Positions 17,409 to 27,386 of a stretch of 64,000 bases of DNA are shown here, in pieces. The number at the start of each line of letters is the position of its first letter. The first letter of the stretch is position 1. Under the pieces are notes generated by a model, which saw only the letters and a list, made by a program, of their open reading frames with translations, was not told the DNA's origin and did not search any database. A program made the position numbers and the translations under genes. The stretch is from the NCBI RefSeq assembly GCF_005221325.1, contig NZ_CP039889.1, positions 992,001-1,056,000 of the forward strand, in the 5' to 3' direction. The DNA comes from Agrobacterium tumefaciens (GTDB lineage Bacteria > Pseudomonadota > Alphaproteobacteria > Rhizobiales > Rhizobiaceae).

Positions 17409-19052
17409 CTACGCCAGCACCTTGCGTCCCGCAACGCGGCCCGAAAACAGGCAGCCGCCAAGGAAGGTGCCCTCCAGCGCATTATAACCATGCATGCCGC
17501 CGCCACCGAAACCGGCCACCTCACCGGCGGCATAAAGGCCCGGCACCGGCTGACCAGCCGCATCCAGCACCCGCGCCTCAAGGTCGGCATGCAGGCCGCC
17601 AAGCGTCTTGCGCGTCAGCACATGCAGGCGCACGGCAATCAACGGTCCCTTTGTCGGATCAAGCAGCCGGTGCGGTTTTGCCGTCCGCATCAGCCGGTCA
17701 CCGAGATAACGGCGCGCGCCATGGATTGCCGTTACCTGCGCATCCTTGCTGAAGCCGTTTTCGATTTCGCGGTCACGCGCTTCTATCTGCCGGCGTATGT
17801 GATTGATGTTGAGCCGATTGCCACTGACAGCATTCATTCCCGCCACCAGTTCCTCCAGCGTGTCGCGAACGACGAAATCCTCGCCCCGCTCCATGAAAGC
17901 CCGCACCGGCCCCGGCGGCTCCTTGCCCAGCCGCTTCAGCAGCAGCCGCACATCCTTGCCCGTCAGATCAGGATTTTGCTCAGAGCCTGAGAGCGCGAAT
18001 TCCTTCTTGATGATCGCCTTGGTCAGAATGAACCAGCTATGGCCGCTGCCGCGCTCGCCCAGCATCTTCAGCGTGCCGAGCGTATCGAAACCCGGCATCG
18101 CGGGCGCATCGAGCCGGTTGCCATCCGCATCGCACCAGAAGGATGAGGGACCGGGCAGAATACGGATACCGTGGTTCGGCCAGATCGGATCGTGGTTTTT
18201 CACGCCCTCGGTATAGTGCCACATGCGGTCGCGATTGATGACGGCTCCGCCTGCCGTCTCGGTAATGCCGATCATGCGGCCATCCACATGGGCAGGCACC
18301 CCGCAGACCATCTCTTCAGGAGGTTTACCCAATCGCTCCACTGGCCAGTTGCGCCGCACCAGTTCCTGATTGCCACCGATGCCGCCGGAACTGACGATGA
18401 CCGCGGAGGCGGAAAAATGGAAGTCGCCCTCAGCATTACGGCTGCTTTTTTGACCACGAAGAACCGGATCAGCGGCGAGCACGACGCCGGAAATGCCAGT
18501 GATCCGGCCGTCGGTCGTTTCCAGACGATCGACCTGATGGCGGAAGCGGAAGCTCAATCGACCGCTTGCCGCCATCTCCTGCGCTTTCCTGACGAACGGC
18601 GCCAGCACTCCAGGACCGGTGCCCCATGTGACATGAAAGCGCGGAACGGAATTGCCATGCCCATGGGCGAGACCACCGCCGCGCTCAGCCCAGCCGACTA
18701 CGGGAAACCAGCGCATGCCCATGCGGTGCAGCCATTCGCGTTTCTCGCCGGCGGCGAAATCGAGATAGGCCTCCGCCCAGCGGCGCGGCCAATGATCCTC
18801 GGGGCGATCGAAACCGGCCGACCCAAACCAGTCCTGCCTGGCAAGATCGAGACTATCGCGCACCCGCATCCGGCGCTGCTCGGGACTATCGACGAAAAAC
18901 AGCCCACCCAGCGACCAGAAGGCCTGGCCTCCGAGATTTTGCTCTCCCTCCTGATCCACAACACAGACGCTGAAACCACGCTCAGCCGCCTCGGTCGCCG
19001 CCACCAGCCCGGCAAGCCCCGCGCCGACGACAATCACATCATAGCCTTCCAT
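17409..19052 (-). CDS. FAD-binding dehydrogenase (fumarate reductase/ketosteroid dehydrogenase-like flavoprotein)
   Basis: A 547-residue soluble flavoprotein. The N-terminal dinucleotide fold is clear (DVIVVGAGLAGLVAATEAA with GxGxxG at residues 10-15), followed by a GGQAFWSLGGLFF flavin contact. The FAD-binding end VPGLYAAGEVAGFGGGGMHGYNALEG closes the chain. The intermediate cap domain places it in the FAD_binding_2 superfamily with fumarate reductase and 3-ketosteroid dehydrogenase. Substrate unknown. It has no Tat or Sec signal. It abuts the convergent ABC exporter, and no redox partner is adjacent. Confidence 0.85.
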   Translation of the reverse strand: MEGYDVIVVGAGLAGLVAATEAAERGFSVCVVDQEGEQNLGGQAFWSLGGLFFVDSPEQRRMRVRDSLDLARQDWFGSAGFDRPEDHWPRRWAEAYLDFAAGEKREWLHRMGMRWFPVVGWAERGGGLAHGHGNSVPRFHVTWGTGPGVLAPFVRKAQEMAASGRLSFRFRHQVDRLETTDGRITGISGVVLAADPVLRGQKSSRNAEGDFHFSASAVIVSSGGIGGNQELVRRNWPVERLGKPPEEMVCGVPAHVDGRMIGITETAGGAVINRDRMWHYTEGVKNHDPIWPNHGIRILPGPSSFWCDADGNRLDAPAMPGFDTLGTLKMLGERGSGHSWFILTKAIIKKEFALSGSEQNPDLTGKDVRLLLKRLGKEPPGPVRAFMERGEDFVVRDTLEELVAGMNAVSGNRLNINHIRRQIEARDREIENGFSKDAQVTAIHGARRYLGDRLMRTAKPHRLLDPTKGPLIAVRLHVLTRKTLGGLHADLEARVLDAAGQPVPGLYAAGEVAGFGGGGMHGYNALEGTFLGGCLFSGRVAGRKVLA

Positions 19053-19141
19053 CAGCCCCTCCCAGATATGACGGAATTACTTTTACGCGAACGTAAATTT
19101 ACTTTCGCCAGAAGGCAACGGCCCATGATGAGGGCCGCGAT

Positions 19142-20173
19142 TCAGCGCTCGGTGAGCTTGAGTTCGATGCGGCGGTTCTGCTGGCGCGCTTCCGGTGAGT
19201 CACCTTCGGCAATCGGTTGATATTCGCCGAAACCGGCAGCAACCAGCCGGTTTGCCGGTACGCCCTTGGAAATCAGGAATTTCACCACCGATGTCGCGCG
19301 GGCGGAGGAAAGCTCCCAATTGTCGCGGTAGCGGCCGGAACCGGTAAGCTGGACATTATCCGTATGGCCATCCACGCGCAGCACCCAGTTGATCTCCGCC
19401 GGAATTTCCTTGGCGAGATCGAGCAACGCGGTCGCCAGCTTCGCCATTTCCGCCTGCCCTTCCGGGTTGAGGTCGTTGCCGCCGGAGGGAAACAGCACCT
19501 CCGACTGGAAGACAAAACGGTCACCGACGATACGGATGTTTTCGCGGTCGGAGAGGATTTCACGCAGCCGCCCAAAGAAGTCCGAGCGATAACGGTTCAG
19601 CTCCTGCACGCGCTGCGCCAGCGCGACATTGAGGCGACGGCCTAGATCGGCGATCTTGACCTGGGACGAGGTATCCTTGGCCTCCGATGCCTGCAGGGCG
19701 GCTTCGACGGAAGCGATCTGCGCCCTCAGCGCCGCGATCTGCTGGTTCAGCAATTCGATCTGCGCGGAGGCGCGCGAATTGGCCTGCCGCTGCTCATCCA
19801 GTTCACCGGTCAGACTGCCGATCCGGGCATTGGCGCTGGCATTGTTGCCCGAACCCGCATCGAGAAGCGACTGCAGGCGCGAACGCTCGTTTTCCGATGC
19901 CGCAAGTGTGGATTGCAGGCTCGCCAGCGCGTCCTCGATATCCTGCTTGTTACCTTTTTCCAGGGCCAGAAGCTCGGTCAATTCGGCAATCTGGCTGTTG
20001 AGGCGGGTCAGCACCTCGTCCTTGCCGGTAATTTCCCGCGACAGCACGAATTGCGCCAGCACGAAAACCGTCAGCAGAAACATGATGGCCATGAGCAGCG
20101 TCGACAGCGCATCGACGAAACCCGGCCAATAATCCACACCCCTGTCGCGGCGGCGGTTGCGCGCAAGCGCCAT
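19142..20173 (-). CDS. OmpA/MotB-domain peptidoglycan-binding protein with one membrane anchor
   Basis: A 343-residue protein with a single N-terminal helix (about 20-44) that begins FVDALSTLLMAIMF. Asp21 sits where MotB/ExbD/TolR carry their proton-binding Asp. A long coiled coil (about 48-190) leads to an OmpA-like domain (about 215-343) with VDGHTDN and the LSSARATSVVKFLISKGV peptidoglycan-binding signature, ending in a QQNRRIELKL motif. It is 2 bases downstream of the MotA/TolQ-like gene, so the two should form a stator-like complex. The coiled coil makes it unlike flagellar MotB. Confidence 0.87.
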   Translation of the reverse strand: MALARNRRRDRGVDYWPGFVDALSTLLMAIMFLLTVFVLAQFVLSREITGKDEVLTRLNSQIAELTELLALEKGNKQDIEDALASLQSTLAASENERSRLQSLLDAGSGNNASANARIGSLTGELDEQRQANSRASAQIELLNQQIAALRAQIASVEAALQASEAKDTSSQVKIADLGRRLNVALAQRVQELNRYRSDFFGRLREILSDRENIRIVGDRFVFQSEVLFPSGGNDLNPEGQAEMAKLATALLDLAKEIPAEINWVLRVDGHTDNVQLTGSGRYRDNWELSSARATSVVKFLISKGVPANRLVAAGFGEYQPIAEGDSPEARQQNRRIELKLTER

Positions 20174-20175
20174 GG

Positions 20176-21198
20176 CTACTCGCTCCCGTTATCGTGCCGG
20201 GTGCGTCCGGGGGATTTTGTGTCCGCGTCGATCCGCATCGACAGCCGGTCAAGGGTGCGGCGGAGCGATTTCGATTCCTCCTGCTGCGCCTCAATCCAGT
20301 CACGCAGCATCTGCTGTTCGCTGCGCATGTTCTTGACGAGGCCCTGAATGCCTTCGGCAAGGCTGGTCATGGCCGCCAGCGAACGTTCGGTGCTGACCAT
20401 GGCGCCCGGCTCAGCGGCTTTGAACTCCCTCGGTCCCTCCACTGAAGTATCCGTTACCGAGGACAGCCAGTTTTCGAGCTGAGTATAAAAACGGTTCTGG
20501 GCGCGGCCGGCCTGAAGATCGAGGAAACCGAGAATCAGCGAACCCGAAAGACCGAGCAGGGACGAGGAAAACGCCGTTCCCATGCCCGCAAGCGGCGCGG
20601 TGAGACCGGCCTTGAGCGAACTCAGAATATCATTGCTGTCGCCTGCACTCGGATCGAGCGACTGGATGACATTGCTGATGGCGCCGATGGTGCCGATCAG
20701 ACCCCAGAATGTGCCGAGCAGGCCCAGAAACACCAGCAGGCCAACGAGATAGCGCGATGTGTCACGGGATTCATCAAGGCGTGTGGCGATGGAATCGAGG
20801 ATAGTCCGCTGCGTGACGGTGGACAGCCGGACTTCGCCGCTCTTGCCGATCAGCGTGCTCATCGGCGCCAGCAATTTTGGCGCGCGGCCGACCTTTTCGA
20901 CGCTGCCGGCGGCGCGGAAAGCATTGAACCAGCGGACTTCCGAACGCAGGCTCATGGTCTGCGTAAACACCAGAATGATGCCGATGGCGAGCACACCGAG
21001 AATGAAGCCGTTGAGCCCCGGATTGGTCATGAAGGCGGTGTGCGCCTGCCGATAGAGAATGGCCGCCAGAAAGCCGACGAGGATCAGAAACAGAACCATC
21101 GTCCAGAGAAAGGGTGTGGGGCTGGACAGCTTGTGGCTGTATTGCCGCGTGGTCACCGGTTTCTCAACACCAAGATCGAGCAGCTCCGAATCCGCCAT
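20176..21198 (-). CDS. MotA/TolQ/ExbB-family proton channel protein
   Basis: A 340-residue inner-membrane protein. Two helices near the N terminus (about 28-48 and 63-82) are followed by a cytosolic block. Then come the MotA/TolQ signature helices YLVGLLVFLGLLGTFWGLIG and GLTAPLAGMGTAFSSSLLGL, and a C-terminal helical tail. I use the ATG at 21198 (MADSELLDLGVEK); AGAGGG lies 12 bases before it. The frame is open to 21291, but that extension has no coding character. It probably forms, with the downstream OmpA/MotB protein, a proton-driven motor across the periplasm. There is no flagellar or Tol gene nearby, so the role is open. Confidence 0.85.
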   Translation of the reverse strand: MADSELLDLGVEKPVTTRQYSHKLSSPTPFLWTMVLFLILVGFLAAILYRQAHTAFMTNPGLNGFILGVLAIGIILVFTQTMSLRSEVRWFNAFRAAGSVEKVGRAPKLLAPMSTLIGKSGEVRLSTVTQRTILDSIATRLDESRDTSRYLVGLLVFLGLLGTFWGLIGTIGAISNVIQSLDPSAGDSNDILSSLKAGLTAPLAGMGTAFSSSLLGLSGSLILGFLDLQAGRAQNRFYTQLENWLSSVTDTSVEGPREFKAAEPGAMVSTERSLAAMTSLAEGIQGLVKNMRSEQQMLRDWIEAQQEESKSLRRTLDRLSMRIDADTKSPGRTRHDNGSE

Positions 21199-21399
21199 AA
21201 CGTTCGCATTCCCTCTGGTCACGTAACAAGCGGAAGCTATTTGAAAATTGCGACGATTTGAAGCGAAAAGCCGGTCTTTCGTCACAGGCATTTCAGGAAA
21301 CTGGATGAACAGCCGGCAACGGAAAACGAAAACGCCCGGCGAAAATTCGCCGGGCGTCTGAAACTTGCTGAAAATGGCAGGTTATCTGCCGAATACGCA

Positions 21400-22200
21400 T
21401 CAGCGACCCGGCACCGGGCGGTTGGCGACCTCAACAAGTGCCTTGTGGATATATTCGTTACCGGCAGCAACGCTGCCGGTGCCGAAGATATCCGCGCCGC
21501 CCTTGGCATCGGAAGCGAAGCCACCGGCTTCACGAATCAGCACCAGACCCGCCGCCATGTCCCAGGGCGAAAGGTCGGCTTCCCAGAAACCGTCGAGACG
21601 GCCCGCGGCAACATAAGCGAGGTCAAGCGCTGCCGCGCCCATGCGACGAATGCCTGCGGCCTCGCCCATGACGTGGCGAAGCTCGACCAGGAACTTCCCA
21701 TGATTGCCACGACCAAGATGCGGCACACCGCAGCCGATGACGCAATCGGTCAGCGCCTTGCGTGCGGCAACACGGATGCGGCGATCGTTGAGGAACGCGC
21801 CGCCGCCGCGCTCGGCGGTGTAGAGTTCGTCGGTGGCCGGGTTGAAGATCACGCCGGCAACAACTTCGCCGTTCCGCTCCAGCGCAATGGAAACCGCGAA
21901 ATGCGGAATACCGTGCAGGAAGTTGGTGGTGCCATCAAGCGGATCGACGATCCAGCGATGCGCGCCATCAGTGCCCTTTTCCTCGCCGCCTTCCTCGCCC
22001 AGGAAGTCGTAGGTCGGGCGGGCCTTCATCAGCTCCTCGCGCACGATCTTCTCGGCCTTGAGGTCTGCCTGAGAGACGAAGTCGCTCGGTCCCTTGACCG
22101 AAACCTGAAGGTTCTGCACTTCACCGAAGTCACGCGACAAAGACTTACCCGCCTTGATGGCGGCCTGAACCATGACATTGAGAAGGGCTGAACGGGCCAT
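21400..22200 (-). CDS. Inositol monophosphatase family protein (SuhB-like)
   Basis: A Mg-dependent phosphatase of the IMPase/FBPase superfamily, 266 residues. Metal-site motifs are GEEGG (68-72), WIVDPLDGTTNF (83-94, with Asp86 and Asp89) and a second aspartate in SPWDMAAG. FVSQADLKAE (41-50) is the usual first-domain signature. It may act on inositol phosphates, or have a SuhB-like RNA role, as in E. coli. The ATG at 22200 gives family length; an open frame reaches 22296 without homologous sequence. It is probably monocistronic. Confidence 0.9.
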   Translation of the reverse strand: MARSALLNVMVQAAIKAGKSLSRDFGEVQNLQVSVKGPSDFVSQADLKAEKIVREELMKARPTYDFLGEEGGEEKGTDGAHRWIVDPLDGTTNFLHGIPHFAVSIALERNGEVVAGVIFNPATDELYTAERGGGAFLNDRRIRVAARKALTDCVIGCGVPHLGRGNHGKFLVELRHVMGEAAGIRRMGAAALDLAYVAAGRLDGFWEADLSPWDMAAGLVLIREAGGFASDAKGGADIFGTGSVAAGNEYIHKALVEVANRPVPGR

Positions 22201-22364
22201 CGATGTTGTTTCCTGGAAAGCTTGCGAACCGCCCGAAGCGCAACGGGCAGGCACGTCATTATTTTCTTGAATTGAAAGTTTGCGGTTCAAGACCACAAAA
22301 CGCGCGGAAATTCAAGGCAAAAAGCCTGCATGAGAATGTCGGCGGCGAAGGAAAGGCGGTTGCA

Positions 22365-23459
22365 TCACGTCGGGCGGAAACGATTTGCCGCTTCGATCGC
22401 CTTTTTCTGCTGCTCGTCGGTGATGCCGAGATAGAAGTCCTCCAGCCTCGGATCCTTCAAACCGGCGCGGCGGGAAAGCACATACCATTTGGCCGCCTCC
22501 ACAGGATCCGGCCGGGTGCCGAGCGCCTGAACGTAAAGATGCGCCACCTTGTTCTGCGCCACAACATTGCCGCGCTGCGCCGCACCGTAAAGCCAGCGGA
22601 ACCCCTCATCCAGATTGCGCTCACCGCCGAAACCATTGACGAGCCAGACGCCGAGATCGACCTGCGCCGTATCATAACCCGCCTTTGCCGCCCGCATCAG
22701 CCAGTCCCGCGCCTTGGCCTTTTTCTCGGTCGGCACATCCTTGACCGACCAGTAGATCTGCGACACCGCATATTGCGCGTCGGCAATGCCCTGCTCGGCG
22801 GATTTTTCATAGAACGGCAGGGCCATCAAGAGCCCCTTGGCGCCGGGATTTTCTGAAACCAGAATCTGGCCCCAGTTGAACTGGGCAGAGGCATTGCCTG
22901 CTTCCGCCGCGCGCCGCATGAAATCGTCAGCCTTCGCTTTGTCGCGGGTGACGAATTTGCCTTCCATCAGGATCAGCGCGAATTTGAACATGGCGACGGG
23001 ATCGCCACCCTCAGCCGCCTGCTGATACCAGAAAGCGGCAGTCTTTTCGTCGCGGGCGATGCCGAGGCCACGCGACATCATTTCCGCCACCAGCGTCTGC
23101 GCGGATGCATCGCCGTTCTGCGCGCGGGTTAGCGCCTTGTCGAGCGCCTGCACATATTCGCCGCGCTGGAAATGGCCATAGGCTTCGTCCACCCGGCCCT
23201 TGAATTCCTTTTCCGGCGGCAGGGCCGGCAGATCCGCGCCCATGCGCTGATAGACGTTGACGCCGGAAGACGGCTCGAGATCCTTCTGTTCTTCCGATTG
23301 CACCCTGCCCTGACGGGTAGGCTGGGCCTCATTCTCCAACTGGCGGGACAGCGCATTGCTTTCGTTCTGCGGTCCCGATTGGGCAAAGGCGACACCCGCA
23401 GGCGCGCCAAAAGCGAGCGCCAGCAGCGAAACGGAAAAACAGAGAGGAACCGAGCGCAT
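22365..23459 (-). CDS. Exported Sel1-repeat (TPR-like) protein
   Basis: A 364-residue protein with a signal peptide (MRSVPLCFSVSLLALAFGAP..., cleavage near AFA/QSG) and a disordered polar segment to about residue 60. Five to six Sel1-like repeats follow, for example AAEGGDPVAMFKFALILMEG, AAEAGNASAQFNWGQILV and AAKAGYDTAQVDLGVWLVNG. Such repeats scaffold protein-protein contacts, here in the periplasm. I use the ATG at 23459, which has an AGG about 8 bases upstream; two in-frame ATGs precede it. It starts 15 bases beyond the stop of the ThiE-like gene and is likely co-transcribed with it. Confidence 0.85.
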   Translation of the reverse strand: MRSVPLCFSVSLLALAFGAPAGVAFAQSGPQNESNALSRQLENEAQPTRQGRVQSEEQKDLEPSSGVNVYQRMGADLPALPPEKEFKGRVDEAYGHFQRGEYVQALDKALTRAQNGDASAQTLVAEMMSRGLGIARDEKTAAFWYQQAAEGGDPVAMFKFALILMEGKFVTRDKAKADDFMRRAAEAGNASAQFNWGQILVSENPGAKGLLMALPFYEKSAEQGIADAQYAVSQIYWSVKDVPTEKKAKARDWLMRAAKAGYDTAQVDLGVWLVNGFGGERNLDEGFRWLYGAAQRGNVVAQNKVAHLYVQALGTRPDPVEAAKWYVLSRRAGLKDPRLEDFYLGITDEQQKKAIEAANRFRPT

Positions 23460-23473
23460 GAACATCGCCTGTA

Positions 23474-24127
23474 TCAACCGCCAAACCGTGGCGCTTTTTC
23501 GTCAAGCAAAGCGTTGATTTCGGAAACGGCCTGGGCAGCGCCGGACGCGTTGTCGAAAACACCGCTGCGCATCGCCACGAACTCCACGCCGGTTTCAGAA
23601 ACGGCAACCACCGACGACAAATCCGTGCCGCCCATGACGATGGCCGGGATTTCGATCATCGACGCCCACCACTCGCCAAGCGCCAGATTTTTGGGATGCG
23701 CCTCCGGCTTGATGTCGCCTTCCAGCTTTCCAAAAAAGACGTAGTCCGGATTGGACTCACCCATTTCCAGCGCCTTGTGGCGGTCATCGGCATTGCCGCC
23801 GCCGACAATCAGCTTCGGCGTGAAGTTTTCCACCGCCTCGGCAAGCGCCTCGGCATTGCCTCCCACATGCAGGCCATCCGCCTTCGCCCGGCTAGCCGTG
23901 CGGCTGTCGCCAGCGATGAGGGCGGCCGCACCCGCCGCCTGGACGATCGGGACAATCAATTCCGCCCATTTCTGGAAAGCGGCGTCATCCAGACCGTATT
24001 GCGGAATGATGACCGAAGCGACATCGCCGCCTCGCAATGCGTCTTCCACCTCTGTCACCTGCTTTTGCGCATCGTCCGCTTGCGGAACGATCAGGACAAG
24101 GCGGCAACGGTCTTCAACAATGCTCAT
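23474..24127 (-). CDS. Thiamine-phosphate synthase-like protein (ThiE/TenI fold)
   Basis: A 217-residue TIM-barrel protein of the ThiE/TenI family. The pattern ADGLHVGGNAEAL, PDYVFFGKLEGD and IPAIVMGGTDLSS matches the pyrophosphate- and thiazole-binding strands. The N-terminal ThiE residues are less well kept than in true ThiE, so it may be a TenI-like or diverged member. Start choice: the ATG at 24127 follows GGACGAA; ATGs at 24139 and 24190 lack an RBS. The divergent TauE-like gene starts about 100 bases away. No other thi gene is near. Confidence 0.72.
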   Translation of the reverse strand: MSIVEDRCRLVLIVPQADDAQKQVTEVEDALRGGDVASVIIPQYGLDDAAFQKWAELIVPIVQAAGAAALIAGDSRTASRAKADGLHVGGNAEALAEAVENFTPKLIVGGGNADDRHKALEMGESNPDYVFFGKLEGDIKPEAHPKNLALGEWWASMIEIPAIVMGGTDLSSVVAVSETGVEFVAMRSGVFDNASGAAQAVSEINALLDEKAPRFGG

Positions 24128-24231
24128 CGTTTCGTCCATTTCAGGCAGAGGACGCTTATCGCGCGATCTGCACTCGTTTTCATATGACAAATCCGATAAA
24201 CCGGACCGGCGAAAGGATCAACCATACATCC

Positions 24232-24996
24232 ATGCTGACCGATTTTCATTTTTATCTCGTCGCCATTCCCGCAGTCGTGCTTGTCGGCCTTTCCAAGGGG
24301 GGGCTTGGCGGCGCACTGGCGCTGATGGGCGTGCCGCTGATGGCGCTTGCCGTTTCGCCAGTGCAGGCGGCGGCGATCTTCCTGCCGATCCTGATCGTCA
24401 TGGATATCGTGGCGCTCTTCGCCTGGCGGGGGCACAATCACCGGGAAACGCTGCTCATCATGCTGCCCGGCGCAATCGCCGGCATCGCGCTCGGCTGGGC
24501 AACGTCCAGCCTCATTTCCGCAAACGCCATGCGCCTTGTCGTCGCCTCGGTCACAATCCTGTTCGTGCTGCGTTATTTCTACGAGAGCTTCAAAAGCCGG
24601 AGGGGTCAGGAGATTCCGGCCAAACCGCAAAGACCCGCGGCCGCAACGCTCTGGTCGAGCCTCTCGGGTTATGCAAGCTTCGTTGCCCATGCGGGCGGTC
24701 CGCCTTTCCAGATCTATGTTCTGCCGCTGAAGCTCGATCCAAAGACCTATACCGGCATGAGCGTGCGTTTCTTCGCCATCATGAACGCGATCAAGCTCAT
24801 CCCCTATTTCGCGCTGGGGGCTCTCGACGCCACCAACCTCAAGACCTCGGCCAGCCTGCTGCCGGTAGCAATGCTCGCGACGCTCGCCGGCGCAAGGGTA
24901 GTGAAATATCTGAAACCATCAGTGTTTTACCCGCTCATGTATTCCATGGCGTTGATTGCGGCGCTGAAGCTCCTGTGGGACGGGCTGCCGTTCTAG
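24232..24996 (+). CDS. TauE/SafE family sulfite/organosulfonate permease
   Basis: A 254-residue inner-membrane protein with about eight hydrophobic helices. Family features are GLSKGGLGGALALMGVPLM near the N terminus and the second-half repeat SGYASFVAHAGGPPFQIYVLP. TauE/SafE proteins export sulfite, sulfonates or related anions; the substrate here is unknown. The start is uncertain: ATG 24232 has AGGA 14 bases upstream, and ATG 24184 has no RBS. Confidence 0.83.
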   Translation: MLTDFHFYLVAIPAVVLVGLSKGGLGGALALMGVPLMALAVSPVQAAAIFLPILIVMDIVALFAWRGHNHRETLLIMLPGAIAGIALGWATSSLISANAMRLVVASVTILFVLRYFYESFKSRRGQEIPAKPQRPAAATLWSSLSGYASFVAHAGGPPFQIYVLPLKLDPKTYTGMSVRFFAIMNAIKLIPYFALGALDATNLKTSASLLPVAMLATLAGARVVKYLKPSVFYPLMYSMALIAALKLLWDGLPF

Positions 24997-25006
24997 ATCC
25001 GGCAAT

Positions 25007-25042
25007 AAAAAGCTCTGGCAGCAGGTTTTCACCGCCAGAGCT
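25007..25042 (-). terminator. Minus-strand terminator for the DUF465 gene
   Basis: AGCTCTGGC (25011-25019) and GCCAGAGCT (25034-25042) form a 9-base stem. On the minus strand they run into a T-run, so they end the leftward DUF465 transcript about 55 bases past its stop. Confidence 0.78.
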
Positions 25043-25096
25043 CAAAAGGCTCAGACCGCCGGCCCCTCAATTGTCGAGGGAGCGGTCTGGCATAAA

Positions 25097-25273
25097 TCAA
25101 TGTCTTGTCGAGGCCTTGAGCCTCTGCAGTTCATCCTTCAGGCGCAGTTTTCGACGTTTAAGGTCCGCGATCTCTCTATCGTCAGACGACGGGGAAGCAA
25201 GAATACTTTCGAGCTCCTCCTCCAGAGCACCGTGTTTCTTTTCGAGCGATGCAATATGAGCCTGAATGGTCAT
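25097..25273 (-). CDS. YdcH-like DUF465 protein, 58 residues
   Basis: A short gene read from ATG 25273 to TGA 25097. The product MTIQAHIASLEKKHGALEEE continues through DREIADLKRRKLRLKDELQRLKAS. This is the YdcH/DUF465 pattern of two short helices with the conserved LK-x-x-KL-x-LKDE block. It is cytosolic with no known activity. Its terminator is at 25007-25042. A second family member lies divergently at 25507-25710. Confidence 0.85.
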   Translation of the reverse strand: MTIQAHIASLEKKHGALEEELESILASPSSDDREIADLKRRKLRLKDELQRLKASTRH

Positions 25274-25506
25274 GCGGCACGTCCTTCCTTTTTGAACCTA
25301 CCTCCAGCTCTCCATCGCTGGAGTTTCAGGTTTGCGACGGCAATGTGACACGGATCGCGCCGCTTGTCGAAGGCGAAATGAAGGCAATAAGTGGGCAATT
25401 TGGTCGCAAGGGATAACTTCCCGTTACCGCGATTTGATGATAGAGGCTCGTGAACGATCACATACGCGCCGGAGCCGATCCGGCGGCATAAAATGGGGAT
25501 GACGAG

Positions 25507-25710
25507 ATGCCCGATCAGGACCAGGCGGACATCAGGCTCACGCTGGCGCGGCTGCGCCAGGAGCATGAGGATTATGACGCGGCGATCAACGCGATGATCC
25601 AGACCAGCTGCGATGCACTGAGAATACAGCGGATGAAAAAGAAGAAGCTGGCCGTCAAGGACAAGATGACCCAGCTGGAAGACCAGGTCATTCCCGATAT
25701 CATCGCCTGA
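25507..25710 (+). CDS. YdcH-like DUF465 protein, 67 residues
   Basis: A second small DUF465 protein: [20 protein letters not shown], then [11 protein letters not shown] and the basic [22 protein letters not shown] that corresponds to the family's KKKKL-x-LKD-x-M signature. The ATG follows GATGACGAG. It lies 14 bases before purE and is probably co-transcribed with purEK. The 233-base spacer to the divergent 58-residue paralogue must hold both promoters; I see no clear operator in it. Confidence 0.87.
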   Translation: MPDQDQADIRLTLARLRQEHEDYDAAINAMIQTSCDALRIQRMKKKKLAVKDKMTQLEDQVIPDIIA

Positions 25711-25724
25711 GCCGGAGAGATTAC

Positions 25725-26221
<497 letters not shown>

Positions 26222-26225
<4 letters not shown>

Positions 26226-27313
26226 CGAAAAAAGTGATGGCAAAGACGACCAACCTTACCATCGGCATCATCGGTGGCGGGCAGCTCGGGCGTATGCTGG
26301 CCATGGCCGCTGCCCGTCTCAACCACCGCACCATCGTGCTGGAGCCGCAGGCCGATTGTCCGGCTGCGCAGGTTTGCAACGACCAGATCGTCGCGGAATA
26401 TGACGACGAAAAGGCGCTTGCGGAACTCGCAAGCCGCTGCGATGTCGTCACCTACGAATTCGAAAACGTGCCTGTCGCAGCCGCGGAAAAACTCAGCGCC
26501 TCCGTGCCGGTCTATCCGCCGGCGCAGGCGCTCAGCGCATCGCAGGACCGGTTGACGGAAAAACGCTTCCTCAATGGTTGCGGCATTCCAACCGCCGATT
26601 TTCGCGCCGTGGACAGCCAGGGCGAGCTGGAAGCCGCCTTGACCGCCTTCGGTGGCAAGGGCGTGCTGAAAACCCGCCGCATGGGTTATGACGGCAAGGG
26701 CCAGCGCCTCTTCCGTGGTGGCGAAGACCTCGCGGGCGCTTTTGCGGCACTCGGCGGCGTGCCGCTGATCCTCGAAAGCTTCGTTGCCTTCGAGCGGGAA
26801 ATCTCGATCATCGCCGCCCGCTTCAAGGACGGCACCGTCAAGTGTTACGATCCGGCCGAGAACGTCCATCTGAACGGCATTCTGCACACATCGACGGTGC
26901 CGGCGGCACTTTCGGATGCCGCGAAGGCTGTCGCCGTGCGGTCAGCAGAAAAGCTTCTCGCCGCACTCGATTATGTCGGAGTCATCGGCATCGAATTCTT
27001 CGTCCTGCCGGATGGTTCGCTGGTTGCCAATGAAATGGCGCCGCGTGTCCACAATACCGGCCACTGGACGGAAGCAGCCTGCGTTATCTCGCAGTTCGAG
27101 CAGCATATCCGGGCCGTGTCGGGCCTTGCCCCCGGCAGTACGGATCGCCATTCCGATTGTGTCATGACCAACCTGATCGGCGACGACATCAACGACGTGC
27201 CGGCATGGCTGTCGAAAAAAGACTGTCTCGTGCATCTCTATGGCAAGACAGAAGCCCGGCCAAGCCGCAAGATGGGCCATGTGACCGAGCTTCTGCACAC
27301 AGGAAAAGCCTAG
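26222..27313 (+). CDS. purK: N5-carboxyaminoimidazole ribonucleotide synthase
   Basis: ATP-grasp enzyme making N5-CAIR from AIR, bicarbonate and ATP. The 363 residues begin with the Rossmann-like [35 protein letters not shown] is the nucleotide-binding loop, and [20 protein letters not shown] is the metal/product-binding signature. The GTG at 26222 overlaps the purE stop by four bases; an internal ATG at 26237 is an alternative. PurK and PurE act in sequence. Confidence 0.94.
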
Positions 27314-27386
27314 TCTTTTAAGGCAAAGGCACGGCCAAGTGTTGACAGGCAGGGCTCAAACGGGTATCTGCCTGCCAACCGAAAAG

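Noticed and set aside
18171..19220. 349-codon plus-strand frame opposite the flavoprotein
   Set aside because: Antisense to a clear FAD-binding dehydrogenase; no motif of its own.
19142..21198. Zorya-type anti-phage system
   Set aside because: The MotA- and MotB-like genes superficially resemble ZorA/ZorB, but the ZorA-type long tail is absent and no helicase or nuclease gene (ZorC/D/E) is adjacent.
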